From NCBI GenBank assembly GCA_003344405.1, contig NOWV01000108.1:62001-126000 (forward strand): a stretch of 64,000 nt of DNA, given 5' to 3'. This DNA comes from Trichoplax sp. H2. Lineage: Eukaryota > Placozoa > Uniplacotomia > Trichoplacea. A program made the position numbers and the translations under genes. The notes under the pieces were generated by a model. It did not search any database. It was not told where the DNA came from and saw only the letters and a program-made list of their open reading frames with translations. Positions within the stretch are counted from its first letter, which is position 1. Every line of letters begins with the position of its first letter. Positions 1 through 12,439 of the stretch are shown here, in pieces.

Positions 1-730
1 CAATCTTAAATAATACGCAATTTAATTTATTTGTATAATGTTGAAAATTGGGGCTTAAATCGGCTATACGAGTATCTAAAATACCGGCGTTCACATAGAG
101 TGATCGATCTTCAATAATACGTACTTTAATTTATTTATACTGTATAATATTTTGACTCAAACCGTTATGCTTATGAACTTACACTATACGAGTATCTAAA
201 ATACCGGCGTTCACATAGAGTGATCGATCTTAATAATACGTACTTTAATTTATTTATACTGTATAATGTTGAAAATTTGACTTAAACCGTTATGCTTATG
301 AACTTACGCTATATGAGCATATAAAATACCAACGTTCACATAGAGTGATCAATCTTCAATAATACGTACTTTAATTTATTTATACTGTTTCAAATTTTGA
401 CTCAAACCGTTATGCTTATGAACTTACGCTATACGAGCATATAAAATACCAACGTTCACATCAATCTTAAATAATACATACAGTACTTTAATTTATTTAT
501 ACTATATAATGTTGAAAATTTGACTTAAACCGTTATGCTTATGAACTTACGATATACGAAAATCGAAAATACCAACGTTGACATAAAGTAATCAATCTTA
601 AATAATACGTAATTTAATTGACTTGTATATTGTTTAAATTTTGGACTCAAACCGTTATGCCATTAACTTACAATATACAAGTATATGAAAATACCAACGT
701 TCACATAGAGTGATCAATATTATTAAATAC
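1..730. repeat. Tandem array, unit about 120-125 bp, six copies
   Basis: The word CGTTCACATAGAGTGATC or a close variant recurs at about 89, 209, 334, 454, 577 and 699, so the unit is 120-125 bp. Each unit also carries AACCGTTATGCTTATGAACT and a TTTAATTTATTTATACT stretch. Copies diverge by a few bases and small indels. The array runs off the left edge and stops about 100 bp before the PIF1 start codon, so it may overlap the promoter or 5' UTR. Confidence 0.9.
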
Positions 731-830
731 GAGTACAGTATAGCCAAATACGTATCATTATAATAAGCAATTATTAACATAATCTATATTTATTTTCTTA
801 CCAGCTTAGTTGACTGGATAAATACTCACC

Positions 831-3420
831 ATGACTACTGATTTGGATGCTGATAACAATAGAGCTGGAGTCATCAACTGTACTACGACATTGCTATTAA
901 ATGATAAATCCGGCCAAGAAATAAGAAAACGATGCTATAAGACAGCCCAGCTAGTATTAGGTAGAGATCAACATAAAGAATTAACCCTACGATTGGAGAG
1001 TAATCGTGAAGTGCATACATTCTATCCTAGTGGCAATCACAGTATTCATTGTAAATTCATCCACCAAGGCAAAGCAACCATTACAATACCTAATAAATAC
1101 ATTCAGCTTATGATATCAAATTGTCCACCCACCAAATTAAGCCTATTTTTAAAATTGTTAAAATATAAAAGTGCGAAGAGCTCCAATATATCTATAATAG
1201 CTAGAGATAGAAGAGCATTATTTTCAGAGAAAGCAAAAACATTTCAAGACATCAGTCCAATCACAATTGATGATCGAAATAGAGCATCGAGAAAAAGAAA
1301 TCACCCTGACAAGACCCATAATGGCTATACTCCAACTAAAAATTGTATTGGCTCAAATGCATGCAAAAGGATTCGACAAGGTCAACATCGTCATCATTTA
1401 AGCTCGCTGACTTCAGAACAGAAGCAAATTGTACAGTACGTATTAGCCGGTCAAAGTATTTTTTTTACCGGTAGTGCCGGTACAGGCAAGTCCTTTCTTT
1501 TGAAAGAGATTATTAACCTCCTACCCCCAGACGTAACATTTGCTACTGCTAGCACCGGTATTGCAGCTTGCCAACTAGGTGGTACTACATTGCATAATTT
1601 TGCTGGCATTGGGCATGGGCATGCAACCATGCAGAGATGCCTTGAAATGGCATCAATACCTTCTCGCCTTAGGCGATGGCGAAAATGTCAATATCTTATT
1701 GTAGATGAAATATCAATGATTGAGGGTGATTACTTTGATAAAATTGAATATATAGCGCGTCAATTGCGTAAATCAAATTTGCCCTTTGGTGGTATTCAAC
1801 TGATCTTGTGTGGAGATTTTTTACAATTACCTCCAGTTTGTAAAGGCCAAGATGCTGACGTTAAATTTTGCTTCCAGGTAAAATACATAATAACAGAAAA
1901 TTCCTATACTGTACAGTCATCCGATTGATTTTTGATGTGATATTAATCCACAATAAAATTACTAATTTCCATTTAACAGGCACAATCATGGCAGCGTTGT
2001 ATTCCTCTTTGTATTAAATTAACAAAGATTTATCGTCAAGACGACTCTAGTTTTATCTCTATTTTACAAAATATTCGGAGCGGCAGGTGATTTTCTATTT
2101 TACACATTGATCAATTTATAATTATCACATGAATGAAAAATTACAACCAGATTCACAGAAGTTCGTTTATCCAATACTATATCTTTTGGTAATTCAATTT
2201 TTTCTATTCGTATAAAGATGTACAGAACAAGACATGGAAACACTACGCAAAACATCATTCAATGTCGTCAACAAGGACGAGATTCAAGCTACACGTTTGT
2301 GTACTCATAATGAAGATGTGAACCGATTGAATAAGTCTGAATTACAGGCCTTACCTGATAAGGAACATTACTTTAAATCGATCGATGGCGACGTCGACTT
2401 ATTAGCTGATGTGGATAGTAGTGCATTATCTTCCATTCCTAATATCCTTGTATTAAAAATGGGTGCACAAGTAGGTTTAATACAGACCTAAAATGACTAA
2501 TTTTAACTATTTTACTATATTTACTAGCAATATTGGATGCCATTTTTAAGCAAGTCAAGAAGACTATTGCATAAAATATCTGAATTATGTTATTTGTCAT
2601 TGCTAGGTGATGCTTACCAAAAATATCGATGTAGCAAAGGGATTAGTTAACGGTGCTCGTGGTATAGTAACATCTTTCGAATCTCAATTTGGAGGTACAA
2701 GTCAATCGAAAATTTTAAATGATAAACTATTGTAACTACTGTATCACCATTTTAGTAGACTATTACATGATTATAAACAAATTTTAAAGAAGTTATCGCT
2801 GTCCATGAAAAGTCACTATTAAATTAGAAATACAATAAATATCGTGATTATATTATATTTAAATTAATACACAGTAAATTTAAAATAATCCCTATCAATA
2901 TTTACAACCGCCTTCGTTGTCAATATACTGTACACACAGGTTTACCTATTATCAAATTTTCTTGTGGTACCCATGTAACCATTAAGATGGAAAAATGGTC
3001 TTTTCGAACATCAACCGGGTGTCTCTTCACACGCCAACAATTACCTTTAAAATTGGCATGGGCAGTCAGTATACATAAAAGTCAAGTATGTTTTCTAAGA
3101 TTTGCTAAAATTTATGTTTTTAGTAATTTAATTTCTTTTACGCACGATTATAGATCATACAGATAATAGGTGCTTTTGTATAGCTTTCTCATATGCCTGA
3201 TCAATTAATTTATTACTTTATATCGAATTAGGGAATGTCATTAGACTGTGTCGAGGTTTCCTTAGGGCGTGTATTTGAATATGGACAAGCATATGTTGCA
3301 CTATCGAGGGCACGGAATCTGCATGGACTGCGGATCATTGATTTTAATAAGCATAGCATCAAAGCACATCCTAAAGTGTTAGAATATTACATGCAACTAA
3401 ACAGCGACATCTGTGATTGA
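831..3420 (+). CDS. PIF1: PIF1-family 5'-3' DNA helicase
   Basis: ATP-dependent 5'-3' DNA helicase of the nucleus and mitochondria, acting in telomere, replication-fork, G-quadruplex and mtDNA maintenance (family knowledge). Six exons: 831-1877, 1980-2086, 2218-2470, 2607-2694, 2940-3085 and 3232-3420. All introns are GT-AG, phases agree, and the total is 609 aa (human PIF1 is about 640). Residues 1-150 match the vertebrate PIF1 N-terminal region (LVLGRD.HKELTLRLES, SNCPPTKLSLFL). The helicase core has Walker A GSAGTGKS (about residue 214), Walker B VDEIS (about 291), GDFLQLPPV (about 329), KMGAQVMLTKNIDVAKGLVNG across exons 3-4, and AVSIHKSQGMSLDCVEVSLG with YVALSRA in exons 5-6. The ATG at 831 is the first in the open frame. 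It is a full-length chromosomal ortholog with animal-type introns, not a Helitron helicase: no Rep domain is present. Confidence 0.95.
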
Positions 3421-5195
3421 TTACATTTAAAAACTGACCTACTAAATTATCTGTACATATTTTTTACTATTTTTGTTATTATATATATATATATACCGTA
3501 GTTAAGGAAATCATTTTTGATAGGCAATAGATGAGTTTTTTTCATTCTTGATACTACAATTATTGAAAGGATGTAGTATTATATCTTTAAGCTATCCATT
3601 GAGTCTTTATAAGAACATACTACATCTAAAAATGTCGATCTTGTACTACACATGAAACCATTTATGGAATTTAATCAGTCTAATCAACCCTATTCTATTC
3701 TGTATATACGACATATATAGTATTAATGTATCTACAGTATGTGTTATTTTTATATGAGTATATTTATTGTAACGATCATTACAGAATTCATCCAAACCAA
3801 AGATGAAAGAATAACAATTATAGCAATAAAATTTTTATTCAAAATTAAAATATAGACTGAAAATAGAAATATGAACGGAATCTACCCAAAAATTACACAT
3901 TAGATAACACTGAAATCAGAATTGGCAAAAGTTTCAAATTAAAATCTTTGGACGAACTAATGCATTACCGTGTGAAAAATATTTTTCGGCGTAATAAAAT
4001 AAATTTTTCCAAATATTGTTAGTACTCGTAATGAAATGAGTATTATGCTATTAGTTTAATTGGCAATAGAATATTTAAGAGTCAGAATTGTAAAATCTAT
4101 GCATACCATACTGTATTCAGATCAAAAAATGCCTACATACAGTACAGTACATATATACGTATAATAATAAAAAAGCAGTATATCAATCAGTCCCTGGTCA
4201 TATCTATATCTCGTTCTCTAATTCAGATACTAACTACTGTAATGTGAAGAATAAAGATGCATCACTAAATAATTTTCGACTGAAAGTAATGGTGCTCTAA
4301 ATCACGATCGGCTGATCAGGTAACAAGTAAAATGAGATATGATTGCATTGTTAGTTCTATCATTGATTTACTTTCATTTCTCTAAGCTACTGAAGCATAA
4401 AGCCTTTATTGAATAAAGAAGTACACTTTATAGTAATATGGAAAGAAGGAATTTCAAAGCATAAATACGAGTACACAAATAATCATTATTTTCTATAATT
4501 GACGAAGATTTACTATACGCGTAGAATTCAAATGATATCATCATATCGTAGGGGAAAAGACTTTCGCTGTGAATTTTAAATGGAAAATGAGCTATTATTT
4601 CTACTCTTTCACTTGACTAAATGAAAAATTTCTAGCTTCGATTTATAAGCAGGATTAGAATAGTATTAACGAAGAATGCACTACTGTTATATCATGATAG
4701 CAAGATCAAGGAAGGATTGAGGACATTAAACACATCACATTATTATAATAGAAAAAATTGATCATTGCAAATACAAAACAAGCATATAATAATATACCTA
4801 ATGAGATAGCAGTAGGGGTTATTTTAGCAGTCATTTAAAATTAAATTAGCCATACTAATCACTCGTTGAGAATATTGGTAAGTAAAATAGTAACAATTTC
4901 TACATCCTAGGGCGAGCTTTCATCTGTACATTAATTTCATCGACTATCATAGAGTCTAGGCTCAACTGTTGAATAATAAATTGGTTATGAAAGGAAGAAA
5001 AAAATTTAGTTTGTTGTCTATTTCTTGATCATTATATAGTAATAAAAATAATAATGATGATAGTCACTTTTAATATGAATAATACAGCATCAAATTTCAC
5101 ATTTTTCAATTTTGTTTGATGATTTTCATCGCTACTGCATTGGTATTACATTGAATAAGTAATATTTCATAAAGGCCATGTAGCTTATTTAAGAT
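3421..5195. other. Intergenic, no gene seen
   Basis: AT-rich space between the convergent PIF1 and ALG2 genes, so it holds two 3' ends. A short (TA)n run lies at about 3481-3496. No ORF, exon with splice sites, or clear repeat was found. Confidence 0.6.
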
Positions 5196-6422
5196 TTAAT
5201 CTTCAACTAAGTTGCAGACTATACGATTTAATTCATCAGCAAAGTGATCGAAAGAGAATTTACTCATGACGTGCTTTCTACCAGCATCACCATAAACTTT
5301 AGCTAGTTTAGGATGATCGACAAATACTTTCATAGCATCGGCAAAAGCTTTTGCTTCTGGATCACACCATAGTCCAGTAACTTGATATTTAATCGTCTCC
5401 AGTGGGCCTCCACTATTACACGCAATGACAGGTCTGTTCATGTACATGGCTTCGATTGGAACAATACCAAAATGTTCGTTGGTCGGCGTATACAGCAAGC
5501 AGGTGCATGAGCCTAACAATAACATTTTTTCGGTATCAGAAATGGATTTTTTAAATGTAACCTGATCAGTTAAGTCATTCCTTTGGGCAATTAATTGTAA
5601 TTCTTCATAATAGACACGATTCTCTTGCACACGATCATCATAACCGCCGGCCATAATCAGATGGACATTGGACCATTGCTCGGATGTTATCCTATCACGT
5701 AAATCAATTAGAGCATGTAATGCTAATGCTAGATTTTTTTTCTTTTCATAGCGATTAATGGATAAAAACATTATCTTTGCTTTAGGCAAAATGAGCTCCA
5801 CGGATGAATTGGATGGCGGTGTAAAAGCTTGAAAATTAACACTAGGATAAAGGACAGTTGGAGGATGATATTGTAATGTGGTGAATGTTTTTAAATAGAC
5901 TGATGCGGTAAATTTGCTATTGACTAAGACACAATCTGCTTGGCCAGTAGTACGTTCTTCAAACCAATCTATTGGAGCTCTATACATACTTTTTAAGAAT
6001 GATTTACGTTGAGTTAATAATTGATCAGGATAATGACAGTAGAAAATAACCTTGCATGGACGGCTACAATAACGAAAGATTGGTATGCATGCGGAAATTT
6101 GATCGCAAAAGATGACATCGTATTGGTAAGCAGAGAAAAATGCAAGATAAATTGCAACATAAATCATGCGTATATAGGCACATAGGGCATAGCATCGTCC
6201 CAAAAGATGGCGCGGTAACCAATCGCCGACAGCGATAATCTCTAAATCGCCATTTTGTGTCTCACGAAAGCAATGATTACCATCATGATGAGATGTATAA
6301 ATGCGAACATGATGATTTCTCTTTTTGAAAGCTAATGCAGCATCCACTACTAATCGTTCTGCACCACCAATGCCTAAATCAGGATGAATGAATGCGATAT
6401 TGAATCCACCATCAAGATGCAT
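5196..6422 (-). CDS. ALG2: ALG2 alpha-1,3/1,6-mannosyltransferase
   Basis: Adds the second and third mannoses (alpha-1,3 then alpha-1,6) from GDP-mannose to the dolichol-linked oligosaccharide on the cytosolic face of the ER, an early step of N-glycan assembly (family knowledge). It is a single uninterrupted 408-aa frame; human ALG2 is about 416 aa. The N-terminal glycosyltransferase-4 fold starts with IAFIHPDLGIGGAERLVVDA. The middle holds FYCHYPDQLL and VLVNSKFTASVY. The C-terminal GT-B half has LSINRYEKKKNLALAL and the EX7E signature EHFGIVPIE, then ACNSGGPLETI. An in-frame TTG lies three codons upstream, but the first ATG, at 6422, gives MHLDGGFNIAFIHP and is preferred. It is the only intronless gene in an intron-rich neighbourhood. 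It converges on PIF1. Confidence 0.96.
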   Translation of the reverse strand: MHLDGGFNIAFIHPDLGIGGAERLVVDAALAFKKRNHHVRIYTSHHDGNHCFRETQNGDLEIIAVGDWLPRHLLGRCYALCAYIRMIYVAIYLAFFSAYQYDVIFCDQISACIPIFRYCSRPCKVIFYCHYPDQLLTQRKSFLKSMYRAPIDWFEERTTGQADCVLVNSKFTASVYLKTFTTLQYHPPTVLYPSVNFQAFTPPSNSSVELILPKAKIMFLSINRYEKKKNLALALHALIDLRDRITSEQWSNVHLIMAGGYDDRVQENRVYYEELQLIAQRNDLTDQVTFKKSISDTEKMLLLGSCTCLLYTPTNEHFGIVPIEAMYMNRPVIACNSGGPLETIKYQVTGLWCDPEAKAFADAMKVFVDHPKLAKVYGDAGRKHVMSKFSFDHFADELNRIVCNLVED

Positions 6423-7044
6423 CTTGTTCAAGTTATCAACGATCGATTTGATCTATTCTAGGTAGCAATGCTTTAATCAACAGTAGGATAAGCCTGTCGG
6501 TAGGAAAGATGCCAATCGAGAACGCAAATAAGCTTTCAAATTGGCAACGATTGAATTAGTTGGTAGACTGTCGTCTCGCCATGACAGCGTAGCGATCACA
6601 AGATAGTCCAACTACTCTAATCGCTGCTACAAGACAGTCTATTGACTGTAGTGAACGTGGCTTGGGGGGCTTTGACCGGCTTTGGATAGGGGGTAGGCGA
6701 CGGCCTCTATGACGGTACTGATATGCTACTCTGTGTATACTAGGACACTATAGAAGACGTTTATTTTACAAGATTGTGTATGCCAAAAGATGACTTTGCC
6801 CAGGGGTTACTACCACCACTTTTCTCCACCTTTCCTATACTGTATAGTCAAGACACAGTCTTACATGAGAGTCGCTACTACTCAAGTCAGTCAGCAAGGA
6901 GCTCCATGGCTGCAGGATTAATTTAGGAACTGCTTTGGTCTTCCCCTTCCCCCCTTTTCCAATTGCAGCATTGATCCAGCCAAAACGCTTGCAACGGCTT
7001 TAATTCACTCTATAACTCCACAATCTTGCCATCGAGATCGTCAA
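6423..7044. other. Upstream region of ALG2, no gene seen
   Basis: Somewhat less AT-rich than its surroundings, with short C- and T-runs at about 6940-6960. It probably contains the ALG2 promoter, but I see no TATA box or other clear site. No coding exon was found. Confidence 0.5.
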
Positions 7045-8115
7045 GTCGCTAGGGTTCAATCTCATAAGGTAAATCTTCAAAAGTTGGACTATTTTAGTAG
7101 TGAGAAGGATAAGTTCTAATTGCATCATTTAACAGACTTTAGGGTTCAATCTCATAGGGTAAATCTTCAAAAGTTGGACTGTTTTAGTAGTGAGAAGGAT
7201 AGGTTCTAATTGCATCAGTTAACAGACTCTAGGGTTCAATCTCATATAGCAGATCTGTAAAAGTTGGACTATTGATTGTAGTGAGAAGGATAAGTTCTAA
7301 TTGCATCAGTTCACAGACTCTAGGGTTCAATCTCATATAGCAGATCTGTAAAAGTTGAACTATTTTAGTAGTGAGAAGGATAAGTTCTAATTGCATCAGT
7401 TAACAGACTCTAGGGTTCAATCTCATATAGCAGATCTGTAAAAGTCGGACTATTGATTGTAGTGAGAAGGATAAGTTCTAATTGCATCAGCTCACAGACT
7501 CTAGGGTTCAATCTCATATAGCAGATCTGTAAAAGTTGGACTATTGATTGTAGTGAGAAGGACAAGTTCTAATTGCATCAGTTAACAGACTTTAGGGTTC
7601 AATCTCATATAGCAGATCTGTAAAAGTTGGACTATTTTAGTAGTGAGAAGGAGAAGTTCTAATTGCATCAGTTAACAGACTTTAGGGTTCAATCTCATAT
7701 AGCAGATCTGTAAAAGTCGGACTATTGATTGTAGTGAGAGGGATAAGTTCTAATTGCATCAGTTAACAGACTCTAGGGTTCAATCTCATATAGCAGATCT
7801 GTAAAAGTCGGACTATTGATTGTAGTGAGAAGGATAAGTTCTAATTGCATCAGTTAACAGACTCTAGGGTCAATCTCATATAGCAGATCTGTAAAAGTTG
7901 AACTATTTTAGTAGTGAGAAGGAGAAGTTCTAATTGCATCATTTAACAGACTCTAGGGTTCAATCTCATATAGCAGATCTGTAAAAGTCGGACTATTGAT
8001 TGTAGTGAGAAGGATAAGTTCTAATTGCATCATTTAACAGACTTTAGGGTTCAATCTCATATAGCAGATCTATAAAAGTTGAACTATTTTAGTAAGGAGA
8101 AGGATAACTTCTATT
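7045..8115. repeat. Tandem array, unit about 91 bp, twelve copies
   Basis: AGGGTTCAATCTCATA recurs at about 7051, 7141, 7231, 7322, 7412, 7502, 7593, 7683, 7774, 7866, 7955 and 8045. Two unit variants interleave: one with GGACTATTTTAGTAGTGAG and one with GGACTATTGATTGTAGTGAG. Copies are more than about 90% alike, so the array is young or being homogenised. It fills the gap between ALG2 and TTC33. Confidence 0.95.
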
Positions 8116-8641
8116 GTTACCTAACTAAAAGCGCTTCACTGAACGGCTCTAATTTATTCTACTACAGGAAATCTTTCGATCCAAATCATTCATAGGATTG
8201 AGGAATTAATCCTTTAGGCTTATACCAGAAAGATCCAATGGAAAGATTATTTATAGTCAGCTCTTACAGATGTTGAATAACAATCCAAGTCGCTCATACA
8301 CAAAACTGCAGTGACTGACTTTCAGCTAAGCAACTCTGGCCCAACTTAAAGCAGTAAGTTTTCGTTGATTGATGGATTACTTATCAATGATCAAGGTATC
8401 CATCAGGTTACAGCATAGGATTTGCATGATAGCGCAATGCTAATTTCACTTTTGCTATATGCATCGTTCACTACTTGTAATTATGTCTCGCACCTTAGAC
8501 TATTTGGCTATTACCTTTCGTAACTGCACAAGAAAACACTTTGGATGCCACGACAACTTGTTTACTGTAAATACGTCGTTGCTTACAAAAATAAACGACA
8601 TTTTGGGCTATGCTTGTATAGAAAATCTGGCTAATTACTAC
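8116..8641. other. Upstream region of TTC33
   Basis: No gene of its own. From 8459 the frame stays open into TTC33 exon 1, so an earlier ATG at 8459 would add 61 residues. Those residues do not resemble the TTC33 N-terminus, so I read this as promoter or 5' UTR. Confidence 0.5.
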
Positions 8642-9946
8642 ATGGAGACAAAGGCACGATTTAGCTGGAAAAGGAAACGCTCAACTGGTGTCGATAATCA
8701 TGTAGACAAATTATTCCGAAGTCAAGATAATTTACTAGCGGAACCAGATCATGATTTGGATGAAAGAGAAATTGATTGGTTACACCTCGTAAGAAGACCA
8801 AAGGATAACTCTTTGGAAAATGACCAAGCCAAAAGTAATCGATTAAAAAAAGAAGGCAATATCTTGGCCGAAAATGAAAGGTAAAGTATATAATAATCAA
8901 GTAGAATAGACGCGATTTCCATGGGTTTATGTCTACTAATTGACCATCGCATAAAGTACCCACAGAATGTGTATAATACTGTAATCATTACAAACAGTTG
9001 AAGGCAATTTTGGCTCACAATTAATCAGTATATCTACTGGAAATGCTTCAATTTGTCAATTATTAATATGCATTTGCTATCAATGATGGATCAGGTACTG
9101 GCAGGCAATTAGCAAGTGGAACGAAGCAATAGAACTGACACCCGATGATTGCTATTTATATGAATTGAAAGCGCAGGTTCTTATCATCTTATACGGTGTA
9201 CAGAGTATTGGCAGTAGTTAGTTTTACGCAGGATATAACTCAATACTACTGTAATATGTTGATAGCAATTTTAGCGGTATTTACTACCAGTTGAAGTTCT
9301 ATCACTAAATGCCCGACAACTAGATTATCCACCTTACAATTAACTAGCAATAATATGGTCTCATTTTGAGCATTATCATGACGGTATGTATCTTGCCATG
9401 CAGGCCCTTATGCAATTAGGAGAAATATTTCCTGCCGTCCAAGTTGCTGAAAAAGCTACGCACTTAAATTGTACCTGGTCGGAAGGCTTTCAGACTCTTG
9501 GCCGAAGTCAAATTGGATTAGGAGAAGTTGAGATGGTAATTGATTTTTATTATTAGTGTTCTCATGAGTGCTTAAATTATGCAAGTAATGCTTGATGCCT
9601 AATATGATCACAAATTTTACACATGAATGAATGTCCACTTGTCCATATTTTCAAAGAACTAATAACAATCTTCTTTCTGCATAGGCTATTAGAAATTTTC
9701 AAGTTGCTATACATTTGGATCCTAGCAATCTCCAAGTATGTCAAATTTGGGGAAAATATAACTACTTGTTACCTAAAAATCGTTATTGAGACTATGTTGT
9801 GCATATAAGATAAATAATTAATCGTCTATTGGTATATTTTATCTCAGCTTTGGAATGAAGATCTAGCCTGGGCATGTTCGCTACGATCTCAAATGAAATC
9901 ATCCAATCAAAAGTCGAAAGGAATCCGATATTACGTCAAATCTTAG
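8642..9946 (+). CDS. TTC33: TTC33-like tetratricopeptide repeat protein
   Basis: Small TPR protein; the human ortholog (also called OSRF) has no settled biochemical role. Five exons: 8642-8880, 9095-9176, 9404-9535, 9685-9735 and 9848-9946, with compatible phases, giving 200 aa (human about 262; the poorly conserved tail is missing here). The start at 8642 gives METKARFSWKRKRS, matching the family's N-terminal FxWKRK. The conserved features are IDWLHLVRRPKD, LKKEGNILAENERYWQAISK, WNEAIELTPDD, a second TPR with FPAVQVAEKATHL then FQTLGRSQIGLGEVEMA, and the closing LWNEDLAWACSL. TPR helices suggest a protein-binding scaffold. The upstream in-frame ATG at 8459 is judged non-native. Confidence 0.88.
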
Positions 9947-10575
9947 CAGAAAACATCAGAAAAAGAGATAATGCTAAAAAATGCTATATGAAAGATGGCA
10001 TTTCATATAAATCTTGTTACTAAATTATAAAAGAAGTATTCGAACGAAAAATTTGCCATCCAGTGTCAATTAGATTATTATACTGTATATACGAATACAT
10101 ACGTATACAAATTAATGTAGATGATCAAAATTTTGAAACATCTCAATTAAGAAATTATAAATAATTTAAAAGGAAATCAACATTTCTAAATGGTAAATAT
10201 GAGTTGTACATATAATAAAAGTGAGAGATAATAAAATTACAAAGTTTGTAAAATTCTTCAACCGCGCTACAGATTGTATCGCAATATCGCTGGCGTGCCG
10301 AGGGCTAGTCGTTCGTTGATAACTAGCTTAGATTCCATTATGTCGAGACAGTGTGTGTGCTTAGCCAAGCAAATTATTACTAGCTTGATGCTCATTCCGA
10401 CTGAAAGTCAAGTAAAACTTACTCTTATTAATGCTATATAGATTATAAATTATAGTTGTAAAATACGTCGAGGATATTATTAGTGAACACTACCTACACA
10501 TAAATATATATATAATTCGCAAAGATTTTTATAAAATCTGAATGACTATCTATCTTATCGTTTATTGATATTATG
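9947..10575. other. Intergenic between convergent TTC33 and MPV17L2
   Basis: AT-rich, holds the 3' ends of both genes. No ORF, repeat array or RNA gene was recognised. Confidence 0.5.
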
Positions 10576-12006
10576 TCATACTTTCCTTACCTTATGTTTC
10601 ATGTAGGAAAGGAAAATATCATAAAATAAAGTTAACACATTGACATATAGAACCCGCCAAGTTCCTGGTATAAATTTAAAATTGATAGCCTATAAATAAA
10701 TTGAAAACCGAAACGCTATCAATGTTATACCCATTGGCAATTTTATTGCTGCATTCTATAGCAGGCTACATCAAGAGAGGAACGGATGCTGTCATATTCA
10801 TTAAATATTATTCATGCATAATATTTATATAATAATTATTCATTAATGGAAAAGGATCTTTACGATATGCAACTGTACCTGCCCAATGGGCCAAACAATG
10901 ACATCGACCTAAATAGCAAAAAAATAGCATTGACTGTGAGTAACAATTTCGCAATAAGTAATAATAAACGTTTATACCATATGCATATATACAGCAAATT
11001 GGGAAGTCATTAATAGCTCTGAGGGGCTACTGCTAATTAGTAAACATCAATACAACCTAAGCGTTTTATAATATATATATATAACAAATTAGTAATAATT
11101 CAGAGGCGCTACTGCTGCTAAATATCAACGTTTGCATACGACATTTATGGCAGCGTACTGCGTCATGATATTTAAATTGCTGATCAAAGTCTGGCGTAAT
11201 TAACACAACTTTGCATCCTCATATCATTCATTATATTATTAGTCTAAGTCACCCATCTACTCGATAGTGCTCACCCTATAGTGTAGTATTGTACCTTATA
11301 TGTGGGCCAAAATTTACGTTGCCATTCATCTTTAGAATCATCCCAATTTTGTCCTTCCAGCATTCCCATGCCTGTAGAATAAAAGATTGAATAAAGCATG
11401 ACATTCGAACGGTCTATTCTTTCTTCATAGAGCTTGAAAAAGGAAGCATCGCATACAGTAAATAACAATAAAGTGTGCTATGATTGATGACAATCCATGA
11501 TAACTCTGCCTGTTGAAGCTCCAAGCTAAGTTGAGCTCGTTCATGGATTGATTGCAGCACAGTTCATATCTTGATAGCAAGATACACGTTGCAAATTTGG
11601 ACAAGTTGGTTTAGTTATGCTATCGTGGTGTTCATCGACTGCCTTAAGTACGTGCATTTTACTAACCTAAGTAGAAGGTGGAGATCGATATAGGAGCCAT
11701 CAGTGCTTCGTCAAGAACAACCTTCTTGCCGATCGTGGTGGCAGCCGTTCCAACCAATTTTTGATCCAAGAATGTATAAAAATAATGAGTTGGAAGACCA
11801 ACTAATAAGCCTACTGTTGCCATTCTACCAGTCCTCTTCCAATCATGTTTTTCAGAACCCTCTAAATTTTGCTGAATGATATCTCCTAAACCACAAAGAG
11901 CTCCAGCAGAGATCACATTTGCTAGCATAAGATTGCGAGACCAAAAGGTAGAAAGGATAGCTTTCAATTTCCTTGGCAGCCATACCTTGGAGATTCGCGT
12001 AGACAT
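10576..12006 (-). CDS. MPV17L2: MPV17L2-like inner membrane protein of the Mpv17/PMP22 family
   Basis: Mpv17/PMP22-family integral membrane protein. MPV17L2 is a mitochondrial inner-membrane protein linked to mitoribosome assembly (established for the human protein). Four exons in transcription order: 12006-11667, 11371-11295, 10908-10879 and 10689-10576. All are GT-AG and phase-compatible, giving 186 aa (human 206). Residues 1-113 hold the first membrane segments with GALCGLGDIIQQ and TVGLLVGLPTHYFYTFLDQK. Exon 2 gives GMGMLEGQNW and KFWPTYK. The 30-bp exon 3 encodes VDVIVWPIGQ, the counterpart of the family's conserved WP..Q. Exon 4 gives INFKFIPGTWRVLYVNVLTL and ends VRKV. Exons 3 and 4 are too short to appear as ORFs; I found them by homology and splice sites. 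The start is the first ATG in the open frame. Confidence 0.9.
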
Positions 12007-12439
12007 TGATACGGTAAAGATTGATGAACTGCAATGAATGGTAACTCTTTTTTCTAGCTATCAACTCTTTCCACTTATTGAATAAGCAACAACAGTAGAG
12101 TAAGCTACATCAAAGATCAATTCTCTTCCACCTAGGTAGTGCCGGCCATAACCGGCATAGTCGATCAACAAGTAATTGATTGATCGAATGTAGATCCTCC
12201 TCCCTATTGTACATTCAGTACATTGAGTATGTGATACAAAGTTATCGTACGATATGACATGTACTAAGCACTCTATAGTACGGTAACAAGGCCAACGCCC
12301 AGGCGCGATTTCCTCTCTTTATCACTACCACTGTGCACAAATCAGACTGCACGATACAGAGTCTAATATCAAATTCCATTCCTTGCATAGCCAGCACGTG
12401 CTCTCCTTAACATATTGCAAGGCATAAATAAATTAAATT
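12007..12439. other. Upstream region of MPV17L2
   Basis: Contains the presumed MPV17L2 promoter. No motif I can defend and no coding exon. Confidence 0.4.

Noticed and set aside
831-3420. PIF1 helicase as part of a Helitron transposon
   Set aside because: It aligns with animal PIF1 from the N-terminal region to the C-terminus, has normal introns, and no Rep domain is attached.
7045-8115. GGGTTCAATCTC in the 91-bp repeat as a tRNA B box (tRNA-derived SINE)
   Set aside because: No matching A box at the right distance and no cloverleaf. The word is only a partial match.
8459-8641. Upstream in-frame extension of TTC33
   Set aside because: The added residues do not resemble TTC33, whereas the ATG at 8642 gives the family's usual N-terminus.
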